From: Oceanobacillus rekensis
Lineage (GTDB): Bacteria > Bacillota > Bacilli > Bacillales > Amphibacillaceae
Direction of reading: 5' to 3'
NCBI RefSeq assembly: GCF_002153375.1
Contig: NZ_MTBQ01000002.1
Coordinates: forward strand, 622,223-686,222
DNA: 64,000 nucleotides
Shown: positions 25,581 to 33,660 of the stretch, piece after piece
Layout: the number at the start of each line of letters is the position of its first letter
Numbering within the stretch: position 1 is the first letter of the stretch
Program-made: the position numbers and the translations under genes
Notes under the pieces: generated by a model
The model's database searches: none
The model's input: the letters and a program-made list of their open reading frames with translations, nothing else
What the model was told of the DNA's origin: nothing

Positions 25581-27002
25581 TTATCTTTCACATCGTATAT
25601 AACCCCTAAATTTCTTCTCAAGAAGTCTTCCTAAACGAAATAGTGCATCCTCATTACCTGTTGCGCTCATGATTTGAACACTGATTGGCATATTGTTCTC
25701 ATCGACACCTACAGGAACCGTTAATGAAGGCAGGCCCCATACATTCGCATATGCTACATATGGCATAAACTGTAAAAATGTTTTTCGGATGGAGAATATC
25801 TCTTTAAATACTCGGCCATGTGGGAGTGCGCCAGTATGATATACAGGGAAAATCAATAACCGATTTTTTAGGTAAGTCGCCAGTAATTCATCCCCTTGTT
25901 CCAGTGTTTCCTCAATCTCACGTATTCGCTTTAACGACGGACGAAACATCTTTGATCCCAAAATCGCCCATGAAAGGTAGGGATGTACCTTTGTCCGCTG
26001 GGTTAGTTTTTCTTTGAAAAAAGAGGTATATACATTTGATCGATCATTGTTGTAAGCTTCTAATTCGATTAATTTGCTACCCTCAATGGACATTATTTCC
26101 TGCCAAATTAATGAACTGTTTTCAAAATAGGGTGGAATTGCCCGTTTCGTTGAGTACGTCTTTCCCAGAAGAAGATTAAGCTCATCAAGAATTTCCTTTG
26201 TGGTTTGTGATAAGGGATAATCCATGTTTCCTGGTAGTATTTCAATTCTAAATCGATGTAATGGTTTAGCATCCAGTGATGATCCTGTAAGTATTTGAAA
26301 TAATAATTTCATATCACGGACAGTTTTACCCATCGGTCCGATTGTCATCATTCGCTCCTGTAGTGGATGTACTACTAGTGGGTAATGGCCATGGTTTGAA
26401 ACTTGGTTCATTCCGGGTTTGAAGCCGATTACACCATTAAAGTGAGCAGGAAAACGAATCGAACCACCGATATCTGAGCCAATGCCAACAGCAGATCCAC
26501 CTACAGCAAGGAGTGCGCCTTCACCACCACTGGAACCTCCTGCAGTTCGGTTAATATCCCATGGGTTATTTGTTCTACCATATAATTTGTTTTCTGTTTC
26601 TTGGCAAAAACTTAATGCAGGAGTATTCGTTTTACCTAATATAATGGCACCAGCATTTTTTAATTGGGTAATAACCTCTGCATCTTCCTTGGATATTAAA
26701 TCCTGTCGATGTTCAAGCCCGCCGGTAGTTTTCATCTCTGCCACTTGTAAAGATTCTTTAATACTAATTGGAACACCATGCAACGGGCCTATTATTTCAT
26801 TTCTATCGATTAATGCATCCATATCATGTGCTTCTTTGAGAGCCATCTCGAAACGATCTTCTACAAGAGCATTGATTGTGGGATTCTGTTCGGAGATATG
26901 TTTGATATAAGCCTGAACGGCATCGGTACTGGTTATTTCTCGTTTCTGAATGGCATTCGCAATCGTCGTTGCATCCATATTGATTATCTGTCTTTCTTCC
27001 AT
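25581..27002 (-). CDS. Amidase-signature family hydrolase
   Basis: A 473-aa enzyme with the Ser-cisSer-Lys triad of the amidase-signature family: Lys in GVPISIKES (about residue 80), the glycine- and serine-rich GGSSGGEGALLAVGGSAVG, and the nucleophile in GSDIGGSIR (about 178). Members hydrolyse amides such as fatty-acid amides, urea derivatives or Glu-tRNA(Gln) intermediates; gatCAB genes are not nearby, so it is not the GatA subunit. The substrate is unknown. Start ATG follows TGAGGGAAAAAT. It is inserted between yutD and yutE relative to the B. subtilis order, suggesting lineage-specific gain. Confidence 0.88.
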   Translation of the reverse strand: MEERQIINMDATTIANAIQKREITSTDAVQAYIKHISEQNPTINALVEDRFEMALKEAHDMDALIDRNEIIGPLHGVPISIKESLQVAEMKTTGGLEHRQDLISKEDAEVITQLKNAGAIILGKTNTPALSFCQETENKLYGRTNNPWDINRTAGGSSGGEGALLAVGGSAVGIGSDIGGSIRFPAHFNGVIGFKPGMNQVSNHGHYPLVVHPLQERMMTIGPMGKTVRDMKLLFQILTGSSLDAKPLHRFRIEILPGNMDYPLSQTTKEILDELNLLLGKTYSTKRAIPPYFENSSLIWQEIMSIEGSKLIELEAYNNDRSNVYTSFFKEKLTQRTKVHPYLSWAILGSKMFRPSLKRIREIEETLEQGDELLATYLKNRLLIFPVYHTGALPHGRVFKEIFSIRKTFLQFMPYVAYANVWGLPSLTVPVGVDENNMPISVQIMSATGNEDALFRLGRLLEKKFRGYIRCER

Positions 27003-27110
27003 ATTTTTCCCTCATTATATTTTCGTTATTTTAAATATATCATGTTGCAGCTTATATACCTAAAAAAATATGATATGATAAATTATAGACAGTTAATGGG
27101 GGTAATATGT

Positions 27111-27548
27111 ATGTATTTCGTAGATCGAAGTAAAATTGAGCGAACGCTCTCATATATGGAAGGCATTCTTAGTGAAGTTAAGAAGCAGTCATTCAGTAGC
27201 TTGATGGAAAAATTAAGTTTGGAACGGATGGTTCATGTATTGATTGAGTCTATGCTTGATGTAGGAAATATGATGATTGATGGGTTTATTATGAGAGATC
27301 CGGGAAGTTATGAAGATATAATTGATATTTTAATTGATGAAAAAGTATTGCCAACTGAAGAAGAACCGGCCTACAAGTCATTCATTGGTCTTCGGAAAAT
27401 GCTAGTTAATGACTATACAAATATTGATCATGCTGCATTGCTTCAGACGATGGAAAAACATGAAAGGGTATTAAACCAGTTCAGCAGCAATATTCGTATC
27501 TATTTAAAGAATGAACTTGGAGTAGCTAACGCTTTTTCAAATGAATGA
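27111..27548 (+). CDS. yutE: YutE-like DUF86 (HepT/HEPN) family protein
   Basis: About 145 aa, all helical, with MYFVDRSKIERTLSYMEGIL and RMVHVLIESMLDVGNMMIDG, matching the YutE branch of DUF86. HepT toxins of this superfamily use an RX4-6H motif; here the equivalent is RKMLVNDY, with Asn in place of the His, so nuclease activity is doubtful. No MNT-type antitoxin gene is adjacent. I use the ATG at 27111 after ATGGGGGTAAT; an upstream extension that overlaps the amidase has no family similarity. yutF follows in the same direction. Confidence 0.85.
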   Translation: MYFVDRSKIERTLSYMEGILSEVKKQSFSSLMEKLSLERMVHVLIESMLDVGNMMIDGFIMRDPGSYEDIIDILIDEKVLPTEEEPAYKSFIGLRKMLVNDYTNIDHAALLQTMEKHERVLNQFSSNIRIYLKNELGVANAFSNE

Positions 27549-27626
27549 GTAGATAAAACAGGCTAAAGTTAAAAAGGAAAAGCTGGTAACTCCTGAAAAA
27601 AGTTTTCTATCGAAAGAAGTGTCGGA

Positions 27627-28397
27627 ATGAAAAAGTATAAAGGTTATTTAATTGACTTGGATGGAACAATGTATCGAGGAACGGAATCAATCAATGGTGC
27701 AGCTGATTTTGTTGACGAACTGTCTCGGAGAGGTATTCCTTATTTATTCGTTACCAATAATTCATCCAAAACACAGGAAGATGTTTCCAATAAATTGAAT
27801 TCAATGGGAATAAAAGCGGAGCCAAATCAGATTGTTACAACAAGTCTCGCAACCGCAAACTATATTCGGTCACAGAAAGAGCAAGCCCGCTGCTTTTGTA
27901 TTGGTGAAGACGGACTGCATCATGCTTTAGAAGCAAGTGGCATGGTAATGACAGATGTGGACTGTGACTTTGTTGTCATGGGAATTGATCGACAAGTGAC
28001 ATATGAAAAATTTACAAAGGCGTGTATTGCCGTACGAAATGGTGCTGCATTTATATCTACCAACAGTGATATTGCCATTCCAACCGAACGTGGTCTCCTA
28101 CCAGGAAATGGTGCATTAACTTCGGTTGTTGCAGTCAGTACCGAGCAACAGCCAACATTTATCGGTAAACCGGAAGCAATCATAATGGAAGAAGCTTTAA
28201 CTTTACTAGGTTTGACAAAAGAGGAAACGTTAATGGTAGGCGATAATTATAATACAGATATTAAGGCTGGAATCAATGCAAGTATCGATACATTAATGGT
28301 ATTTACAGGAGTGACGCCATTTGAAGAATTGGCAAATGTAGATATCCAGCCTACATACCATGTACATAATCTGAATGATTGGATAGAACTTATATAG
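27627..28397 (+). CDS. yutF: HAD-superfamily phosphatase, NagD/YutF type
   Basis: A 256-aa NagD-like HAD hydrolase. Motif I is LIDLDGTMYRG with the nucleophile Asp near residue 10, motif II is FVTNNSSKT, and the motif III/IV region includes GKPEAIIMEEAL and MVGDNYNTDIKAGINA. It dephosphorylates small sugar or nucleotide phosphates; YutF-type enzymes act on several substrates. There is no signal peptide. Start ATG is preceded by GAAAGAAGTGTCGGA, a weak ribosome binding site. It keeps the yutE-yutF order and ends at a clear hairpin. Confidence 0.92.
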   Translation: MKKYKGYLIDLDGTMYRGTESINGAADFVDELSRRGIPYLFVTNNSSKTQEDVSNKLNSMGIKAEPNQIVTTSLATANYIRSQKEQARCFCIGEDGLHHALEASGMVMTDVDCDFVVMGIDRQVTYEKFTKACIAVRNGAAFISTNSDIAIPTERGLLPGNGALTSVVAVSTEQQPTFIGKPEAIIMEEALTLLGLTKEETLMVGDNYNTDIKAGINASIDTLMVFTGVTPFEELANVDIQPTYHVHNLNDWIELI

Positions 28398-28415
28398 GCA
28401 TCCTACAAAATGGAA

Positions 28416-28447
28416 AAGGCCGTGTACAATAATGTACACGGTCTTTA
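28416..28447 (+). terminator. yutF terminator
   Basis: AAAGGCCGTGTACA pairs (one G-U) with TGTACACGGTCTTT, ending in T residues. Confidence 0.85.
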
Positions 28448-28533
28448 ATTTTGCTATGACGGAAAGTTACTAATTATGCATAAATATTTTTTAAATAATT
28501 TTTTCTGTAGTACTAATAATGGAAACAAGCTAC

Positions 28534-29049
28534 TTACACATCGACATCGTCCAAATCATCTGCATCACTATGTGCTAATCTGCTGGATGCTGCAGCAGCG
28601 ATCGCGCCGACAATATCATCAAGGAAGGTGTGGATTTCACCGCTGGATTTATCGTTTAGCTTTTTTAGAATTCCTGGTTTTTGTTTGTCAATATATCCGA
28701 AATTAGTCATTCCTATAGAGCCATACACATTCACAATTGATAATGCGATAACTTCGTCGATTCCATATAGGCCTTCATCGATTTCGATTGTTTTCTGCAA
28801 CGGTTGATCGAGTTTCTTTTGCTCTGCAAGAACATCGAGCTGAATTCCTGTGAGAATTGCATTTTGAACCTCTCTTTTTGTAAGTACTCGGTCAACATTA
28901 TGCAGACATTCATCCATCGATAAATTTTTATGATAGTTGGATTGTAAATAATAGACCAATTCGGCAATATCATTTAATTCTACCCCACGTTGTGTCAGTA
29001 ATTTTCTTGCCTTTACCTCGAGTTCACTTTTTGTAGTATATTTCGCCAT
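28534..29049 (-). CDS. yutG: PgpA-like protein YutG
   Basis: A 171-aa protein of the phosphatidylglycerophosphatase A family as found in bacilli. Landmarks are the RGVELNDIAELVYYLQ segment, VLTKREVQNAILTGIQLD, GIDEVIALSIVNVYGSIG and HTFLDDIVGAIAAAASSR. B. subtilis YutG is annotated as a PgpA-like hydrolase, but this Gram-positive form lacks the long membrane helices of E. coli PgpA, so the lipid substrate is uncertain. A very acidic tail (DADDLDDVDV) closes it. It is divergent from yutH; a degenerate repeat lies between them. Confidence 0.82.
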   Translation of the reverse strand: MAKYTTKSELEVKARKLLTQRGVELNDIAELVYYLQSNYHKNLSMDECLHNVDRVLTKREVQNAILTGIQLDVLAEQKKLDQPLQKTIEIDEGLYGIDEVIALSIVNVYGSIGMTNFGYIDKQKPGILKKLNDKSSGEIHTFLDDIVGAIAAAASSRLAHSDADDLDDVDV

Positions 29050-29118
29050 TAGATCACCTTTTCATTTTTTGTAGTTAAGATATCTTCCATTCGTTCATAC
29101 ACTCTTATTAAAAGGGGA

Positions 29119-29280
29119 AGTTCAAAAAGTACCATATGATAAGCGGCAAATCTCTTCGTTGTCTTGCTTTTTGGCTACTTACTTATTAAAGTTTTAATTT
29201 CGTTCCATGTTAGGGAAAGATTCCTAGGTGTCCAAAGCTACGCAGCCACATTTTTCAAGACCCAATTCGGCACCCTTTTA
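29119..29280. repeat. Degenerate copy of repeat family B (copy 2)
   Basis: GTTCAAAAAGTACCATATGA at 29120 resembles the left end of family B (GTTCAAAAAGTCCGG). The matching CTTTTTGAAC right end is missing, and the interior TCTCTTCGTTGTCTTGC is only loosely similar to other copies. The assignment is tentative. Confidence 0.4.
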
Positions 29281-29304
29281 AAAAAATAAAAAGGAGAGAT
29301 TGCA

Positions 29305-30279
29305 TTGCCATTGGAAGAAATGTTGAATATCCATTACCGTATCCAGTCGGACGATAAAGTATTTCTAGGTGTAAAAGAAGGATACAGGCAGGGTGATAAT
29401 ATCTATGTTACCATTTCTGGTAAGAACAGGGAAACAATTCTAATGGAACAAGCTGTCCTATCCTATTATTTAAGAGATAATTCAGTAGAAATGCTTGCAA
29501 TACCAATCCCAAATTTGAATGGTGAATGGTACACACCCTATAAAGATGATTCTTGGATGGTTTTGCATATGAAAGAAGAAAGGAATGAAAGTCGTCTTAA
29601 CGATAAACCAATCGGCCGCCAATTAGCGGAACTGCATCAGGTCGGTGGAAAATTTAGTTATGAGCCTAAAGCCATATCAAGCTATGGCAAATGGAAAGAA
29701 CTATGGATTGAAAAATTAACAACCTTTGAGGAGGTAATCGAGGATCAGGCAAGGGAGACACCTTCAGACTATTACCGGACTTTGATGGACTTTCTGCCAT
29801 ATTTAATTGGTATAAGTGAAAATGCGATTCAATATCTTCAGGAAAGCGAGCGAGAAAAACGCATTTTAGATACCGACCAAGGGACAACAACATTTATTAG
29901 ATTCGATCAGTTTATGGAACAGTCCATAGTTTGGACGGATCAACTAGCCTATGATCATCCTACAAGAGACATTGCTGAATATATACGTTCTTCCTTTTTA
30001 AAAAATGACAGCCCAAAAAAGATTATAAATTTTTTAAATGATTATCAGACGGTATCACCGCTTTCTATCTTCGGTTGGCGATTAGTTTATGCACGTTTAC
30101 TCTTTCCTATCCAACTCTTTGATTTTATAGAACAGGGATTTACAAAGCCACAGAAGGAAATCGAATTAAGAAGGATGATTAAAATCCAGACAGCCTATGA
30201 AAAACAGCTCCGGGACTTTTATGAAATGGTAGGGGTGGATGCTGAAAAATGGGAGATCCCTGTGATACACTGGTTATAA
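29305..30279 (+). CDS. yutH: Spore coat-associated protein kinase-like YutH
   Basis: A 324-aa protein related to the CotS/YutH group, which adopts an aminoglycoside-phosphotransferase-like kinase fold. Segments include GRQLAELHQVGG (around residue 110), DTDQGTTTFIRFDQFMEQ (about 192) and DQLAYDHPTRDIAEYIR (about 213), where the usual catalytic-loop and metal-binding residues are poorly kept, so it may not be an active kinase. In B. subtilis it is a spore coat-linked protein. The start is TTG at 29305 with AAGGAGAG seven bases upstream. Confidence 0.85.
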   Translation: MPLEEMLNIHYRIQSDDKVFLGVKEGYRQGDNIYVTISGKNRETILMEQAVLSYYLRDNSVEMLAIPIPNLNGEWYTPYKDDSWMVLHMKEERNESRLNDKPIGRQLAELHQVGGKFSYEPKAISSYGKWKELWIEKLTTFEEVIEDQARETPSDYYRTLMDFLPYLIGISENAIQYLQESEREKRILDTDQGTTTFIRFDQFMEQSIVWTDQLAYDHPTRDIAEYIRSSFLKNDSPKKIINFLNDYQTVSPLSIFGWRLVYARLLFPIQLFDFIEQGFTKPQKEIELRRMIKIQTAYEKQLRDFYEMVGVDAEKWEIPVIHWL

Positions 30280-30357
30280 AGAGGAAAGACGGACAGGATA
30301 ATAATGATATTATAAATGGAATTGATGCAATAACAAATGTTAGGTAAGAAGAGAAAA

Positions 30358-30386
30358 AAGGCAGACAAAATGGATTGTCTGCCTTC
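30358..30386. terminator. Bidirectional terminator, yutH / yutI
   Basis: AAGGCAGACAA pairs with TTGTCTGCCTT between convergent genes. Confidence 0.85.
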
Positions 30387-30403
30387 TAATATAAAAGATG
30401 TCT

Positions 30404-30634
30404 TTAAAAGACTTGTTCGATTTCTTTAACACCAGGAACTTCTGCCATAAGTGCGCGCTCGATTCCTGCTTTTAATGTAATTGTGGAACTTGGGCAATTG
30501 CCACATGCACCCATAAGGCGAAGGAGAACAATACCTTCATCATCCACATCGATTAACTCGACATCTCCACCGTCACGCAGTAAGAATGGACGTAATTTAT
30601 TCAATACTTCTTGTACTTGTTCTTGCATATCCAT
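30404..30634 (-). CDS. yutI: NifU C-terminal-domain Fe-S scaffold protein YutI
   Basis: A 76-aa NFU domain with the [4Fe-4S]-binding CxxC in [18 protein letters not shown] and the N-terminal [17 protein letters not shown]. It transfers Fe-S clusters to target proteins. It is shorter than some homologues (about 110 aa) but covers the entire NFU fold. Its divergent neighbour yuzD and the A-type carrier yutM nearby make a small Fe-S group, as in B. subtilis. The start ATG follows AAAGGAGTAG. Confidence 0.92.
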   Translation of the reverse strand: MDMQEQVQEVLNKLRPFLLRDGGDVELIDVDDEGIVLLRLMGACGNCPSSTITLKAGIERALMAEVPGVKEIEQVF

Positions 30635-30790
30635 CTACTCCTTTCCATACTCCCATTATAAATTGTTCATGCCAAAAAATCTATCTTTAGAATTATATTA
30701 AGTATCCAGTTAATTATATTTTACCTTTATATGAACATTTTGTAAAATGAAAGTATCTACATTTAAGAAAAAACGAAAGGTGGGGGTTAA

Positions 30791-31135
30791 ATGGGAACAA
30801 AGAAAGTTACGATTACCATTTATGGAGCGGAGCAAATTTGTGCCAGTTGTGTTGGGGCGCCAGGGTCAAAAGATACATATGAATGGCTCCAGGCTGCAAT
30901 TGGAAGGAAATATATCGATGACCCAATTGCATATGAATATATTGATATCAATCAACCACAAGAAGAGGAAAAGCATCAACAGTTTGTGAAGCGGATAATG
31001 GAAGAAGACTTATTTTACCCGATTGTCTTTGTTAATGATGAAATGGTCGCAGAAGGGATCCCGCGTCTGAAGACGATCTATCAATCATTGGATAAATATG
31101 GTATTCAGTTGCAGGCATATAGAATTCAGGAATAA
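30791..31135 (+). CDS. yuzD: YuzD family thioredoxin-like protein (DUF1462)
   Basis: A 114-aa protein with a thioredoxin-like beta-alpha pattern and an N-terminal CASCVGAPGSKDTYEWL motif (CxxC near residues 16-19). The cis-Pro loop is FYPIVFVNDEMVAEG. The role is unknown, but it is consistently next to yutI (NFU), suggesting a link to Fe-S or thiol chemistry. Start ATG follows AAGGTGGGGGTTAA. It is divergent from yutI, with repeat A immediately downstream. Confidence 0.87.
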   Translation: MGTKKVTITIYGAEQICASCVGAPGSKDTYEWLQAAIGRKYIDDPIAYEYIDINQPQEEEKHQQFVKRIMEEDLFYPIVFVNDEMVAEGIPRLKTIYQSLDKYGIQLQAYRIQE

Positions 31136-31170
31136 AAATTTGGCTGTTTCGCATAGATTGTTGTTATCTG

Positions 31171-31516
31171 CCTCGTAGTCGAGATAAATTGCGAAGTAAC
31201 TGCTAGTAGAATTCTTTTATTATGTGCTTTTCCCGCCGTCCGGGATCGCTCTGGGCGGATGCGCACCTTAGGGTACGGCCTCAGCCCCGAAGAGAACTAA
31301 GCAGTTAATTGTTTACACCAGCTCTGGGAAATATACGTAGACTCCAGCCCGGAGGAAAGGCATAGGTAAGACAACATAGCGCTATAGCGCAAGTTGGCTC
31401 ACCAGCCGCCCTAAGGTGCGTGAAGTAATGTTTCCCAGTGCGGTCGCCGAAGTTGCTACTTACTGATAGAAATCAACCAGCAGTTACTTCGCAGTTTAGA
31501 TAAAATGCTACGAAGG
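31171..31516. repeat. Dispersed intergenic repeat, family A (copy 3, best preserved)
   Basis: About 346 bp with terminal inverted repeats: GATAAATTGCGAAGTAACTG on the left (31183-31202) and CAGTTACTTCGCAGTTTAGA on the right (31481-31500), with outer arms CTCGTAG and CTACGAAGG. Internal blocks CCGTCCGGGATCGCTCTGGG, GGTACGGCCTCAGCC and GCGGTCGCCGAAGTT recur in the copies at 44205 and 61036. No protein or transposase frame is present. The form is that of a non-autonomous miniature element. Confidence 0.8.
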
Positions 31517-31623
31517 TTAAAAAATATTTATCCTTTCAATAGAGACCAAATTAAAATTAAATGGTTGAATAACGGCAGTTGTATTTGTATACTTAAGATA
31601 AGTTAAATGAGGAGGTCCGTAAA

Positions 31624-31980
31624 ATGGTCATTAATATTACTGAGAATGCCAGTGCCCAAATCAAAGAAATGATGAAGGAAGAATCGGCTGACGTACATTT
31701 CCGCTTTGGTATCAAAGGCGGCGGTTGCAGCGGATTATCTTATTCAATGGGATTTGATTATGAAGTAAATCAAGAATTAGATGTCGTAGAAGATATAGAC
31801 GGAATTCCTGTAGTTTTATTCAATCAGGATGTTCCCATTATAGAAGGAACAACAATTGATTTTAAACAAAATATGATGGGCGGAGGGTTTAGTATCGATA
31901 ACCCGAACGCAATCGTATCCTGTGGGTGTGGATCATCTTTCCGTACGAAGGATAAAGTAGGAAGCCCAGGAGACTGTTAA
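31624..31980 (+). CDS. yutM: A-type Fe-S carrier protein (HesB/IscA family) YutM
   Basis: A 118-aa protein with the three conserved cysteines of A-type carriers: KGGGCSGLSY (about residue 36) and CGCGSSF (about 100-104). It receives and passes on Fe-S clusters, working with SUF machinery in bacilli. Start ATG follows GAGGAGGTCCGTAAA. It is close to the NFU gene yutI and the thioredoxin-like yuzD, although repeat A now separates them. Confidence 0.92.
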   Translation: MVINITENASAQIKEMMKEESADVHFRFGIKGGGCSGLSYSMGFDYEVNQELDVVEDIDGIPVVLFNQDVPIIEGTTIDFKQNMMGGGFSIDNPNAIVSCGCGSSFRTKDKVGSPGDC

Positions 31981-32030
31981 GATGAACCGAAGCGCAACAC
32001 GAACGCTTCTTTTCTAACTCAACAGAACAA

Positions 32031-32067
32031 AAAACCTGCCAGCAATATTATTTGCTGGCAGGTTTTA
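32031..32067 (+). terminator. yutM terminator
   Basis: A perfect stem, AAAACCTGCCAGCA with TGCTGGCAGGTTTT, around an 8-nt loop. Confidence 0.9.
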
Positions 32068-32125
32068 AAAATAAAAAAGCATAAGCATTAAGTTCTTTAT
32101 GAAGTTTTTAGTAAGGGTAAGCCAC

Positions 32126-32370
32126 GTCCAGCTCCAGCGCCCAACGACTGATAGACTTCCTTCACCTCCGTCAGATAAGTCAACATCGATTCACTACGTT
32201 CCCAAAGAGTTTTCCTTGATCTTCAAAAGTTGTTATGGAAGTTCAACAAAACCGCCACATCACGTGGCAGGTGTTTTGATGGGGCGAGTAATCACAGTCC
32301 CAACGTTGAACCACACCACATCGTGTGGGGCGCAGTCTACAAGCGCTAAACCTAGCTTTAAGCTTTGGCT
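32126..32370. repeat. Dispersed intergenic repeat, family C (copy 1)
   Basis: It starts GTCCAGCTCCAGCGCCCAAC and ends AAACCTAGCTTTAAGCTTTG. Inside are GATAAGTCAACATCG, the palindrome CCACATCACGTGG and the core GGGGCGAGTAATCACAGTCC. Both ends recur, inverted, at 53158-53402. I recognise the CCAGCTCCAGCGCC class from other Bacillaceae intergenic regions. It lies between convergent yutM and yumC and stops two bases before the yumC stop codon. Confidence 0.78.
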
Positions 32371-32372
32371 CC

Positions 32373-33359
32373 TTAAAACATTGCTGTTGAATGTTTTGGC
32401 TGAATACGTGCTTTTGGATCGATATAGTTTTTCGCGTTATTGACTGCTGTTGGACCTTCGCCAAAGCCGGTTACAATTAGCTTTACTTTACCTTCATATG
32501 TGCAAATATCTCCTGCAGCATAGATTCCTGGAATATTCGTTTCCATTTTCGTATTTACGACAATACTATTTTTCTCGATGTTAAGGTCCCAATCTTTTAT
32601 TGGTCCAAGGCTTGAGATGAATCCATAATTACAGATGACATCATCGACTTCAAGTTCCATCTTTCTTTCACCTTTTACTTCTTCAAAAACAATTTTATCA
32701 ATTTTATCTGACGTGACAATGTCTGATGGCGCAAATGGTGTAAGCACCTCTACCGAAGAATTCATCAACTGTTCTACACTATGTTCATGTGCACGAAATT
32801 GATCGCGACGATGGATAAGTTTCACATTCTTTGCAACCTTTTCAAGCATAAGTGCCCAGTCAACTGCAGAGTCTCCACCGCCCAGAAGTACAACGTTCCT
32901 ATCTTTAAATTGATTCATGTCTTTAACATAATAATGCAAGTTATTTCCTTCAAAACTTTCGCTATTACCGATGTTTAAACGGCGTGGTTGGAATGCGCCG
33001 TTTCCTGCAGTAATAATAATGGTCTTCGTATAATGAACTTCACCGGTAGTGGAGGTCATTTTGAACGAATTGTCTTCCAGTCGTTCTAGTGTGTCGACCG
33101 CTTGTCCAAGAACAATCTCAGGATCAAACATACTAGCTTGCTCCTCGAGTTTATCTACTAGTTCCTGTGCACGAACATTTGGGAATCCCGCTACATCATA
33201 TATATATTTTTCCGGATAAAGGGCTGTTAGCTGTCCACCAGTATGTGGAAGACTCTCGATTATTTTTACACTAGCCTGGCGCATTCCACCATAGAAAGCT
33301 GTAAATAATCCAGCTGGCCCCGCTCCGATAATTGTAATATCAAATACTTTTTCAGACAT
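32373..33359 (-). CDS. yumC: Ferredoxin/flavodoxin-NADP+ reductase, thioredoxin-reductase type
   Basis: A 328-aa flavoprotein with FAD-binding [24 protein letters not shown]-binding [14 protein letters not shown] (around residue 156) and a C-terminal [19 protein letters not shown]. It lacks the redox CxxC of thioredoxin reductases, as expected for YumC-type FNR (about 330 aa), and reduces ferredoxin or flavodoxin with NADPH. The start ATG follows ATGAGGGTTTACT. It is divergent from yumB; the pair is conserved in B. subtilis. Confidence 0.93.
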   Translation of the reverse strand: MSEKVFDITIIGAGPAGLFTAFYGGMRQASVKIIESLPHTGGQLTALYPEKYIYDVAGFPNVRAQELVDKLEEQASMFDPEIVLGQAVDTLERLEDNSFKMTSTTGEVHYTKTIIITAGNGAFQPRRLNIGNSESFEGNNLHYYVKDMNQFKDRNVVLLGGGDSAVDWALMLEKVAKNVKLIHRRDQFRAHEHSVEQLMNSSVEVLTPFAPSDIVTSDKIDKIVFEEVKGERKMELEVDDVICNYGFISSLGPIKDWDLNIEKNSIVVNTKMETNIPGIYAAGDICTYEGKVKLIVTGFGEGPTAVNNAKNYIDPKARIQPKHSTAMF

Positions 33360-33660
33360 AGTAAACCCTCATTTCTAACTATTAATTTCTGCCAGTTATA
33401 TCGTACCATAAACTGTTCAAGCATGCGTACATATAATCTTCAGAGAAGATCCAAGGAAGAGAAAAAGCATTAAAATCTATAATTAGGGTTGAAATTTATA
33501 ATGAAAAAGGCTAGTATATAAAAGGTATTGTTACAAAAAGATTACAAAGAGATTTTATTTTTGTAACTTTTTCATTGATTCATAGTTATTTCAATGGTTT
33601 GCATTTTAGTGAAATTTATCAAATATTAAACAACTAAGATAATTGGAGTAGTGAAATATA

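Noticed and set aside
26826..27110. A 95-codon N-terminal extension of yutE reaching into the amidase gene
   Set aside because: The extension is the reverse strand of the amidase; the family-typical start at 27111 has its own ribosome binding site.
32099..32443. A 114-codon plus-strand frame between yutM and yumC
   Set aside because: It consists of repeat family C and then the reverse strand of yumC; no start signal is present.
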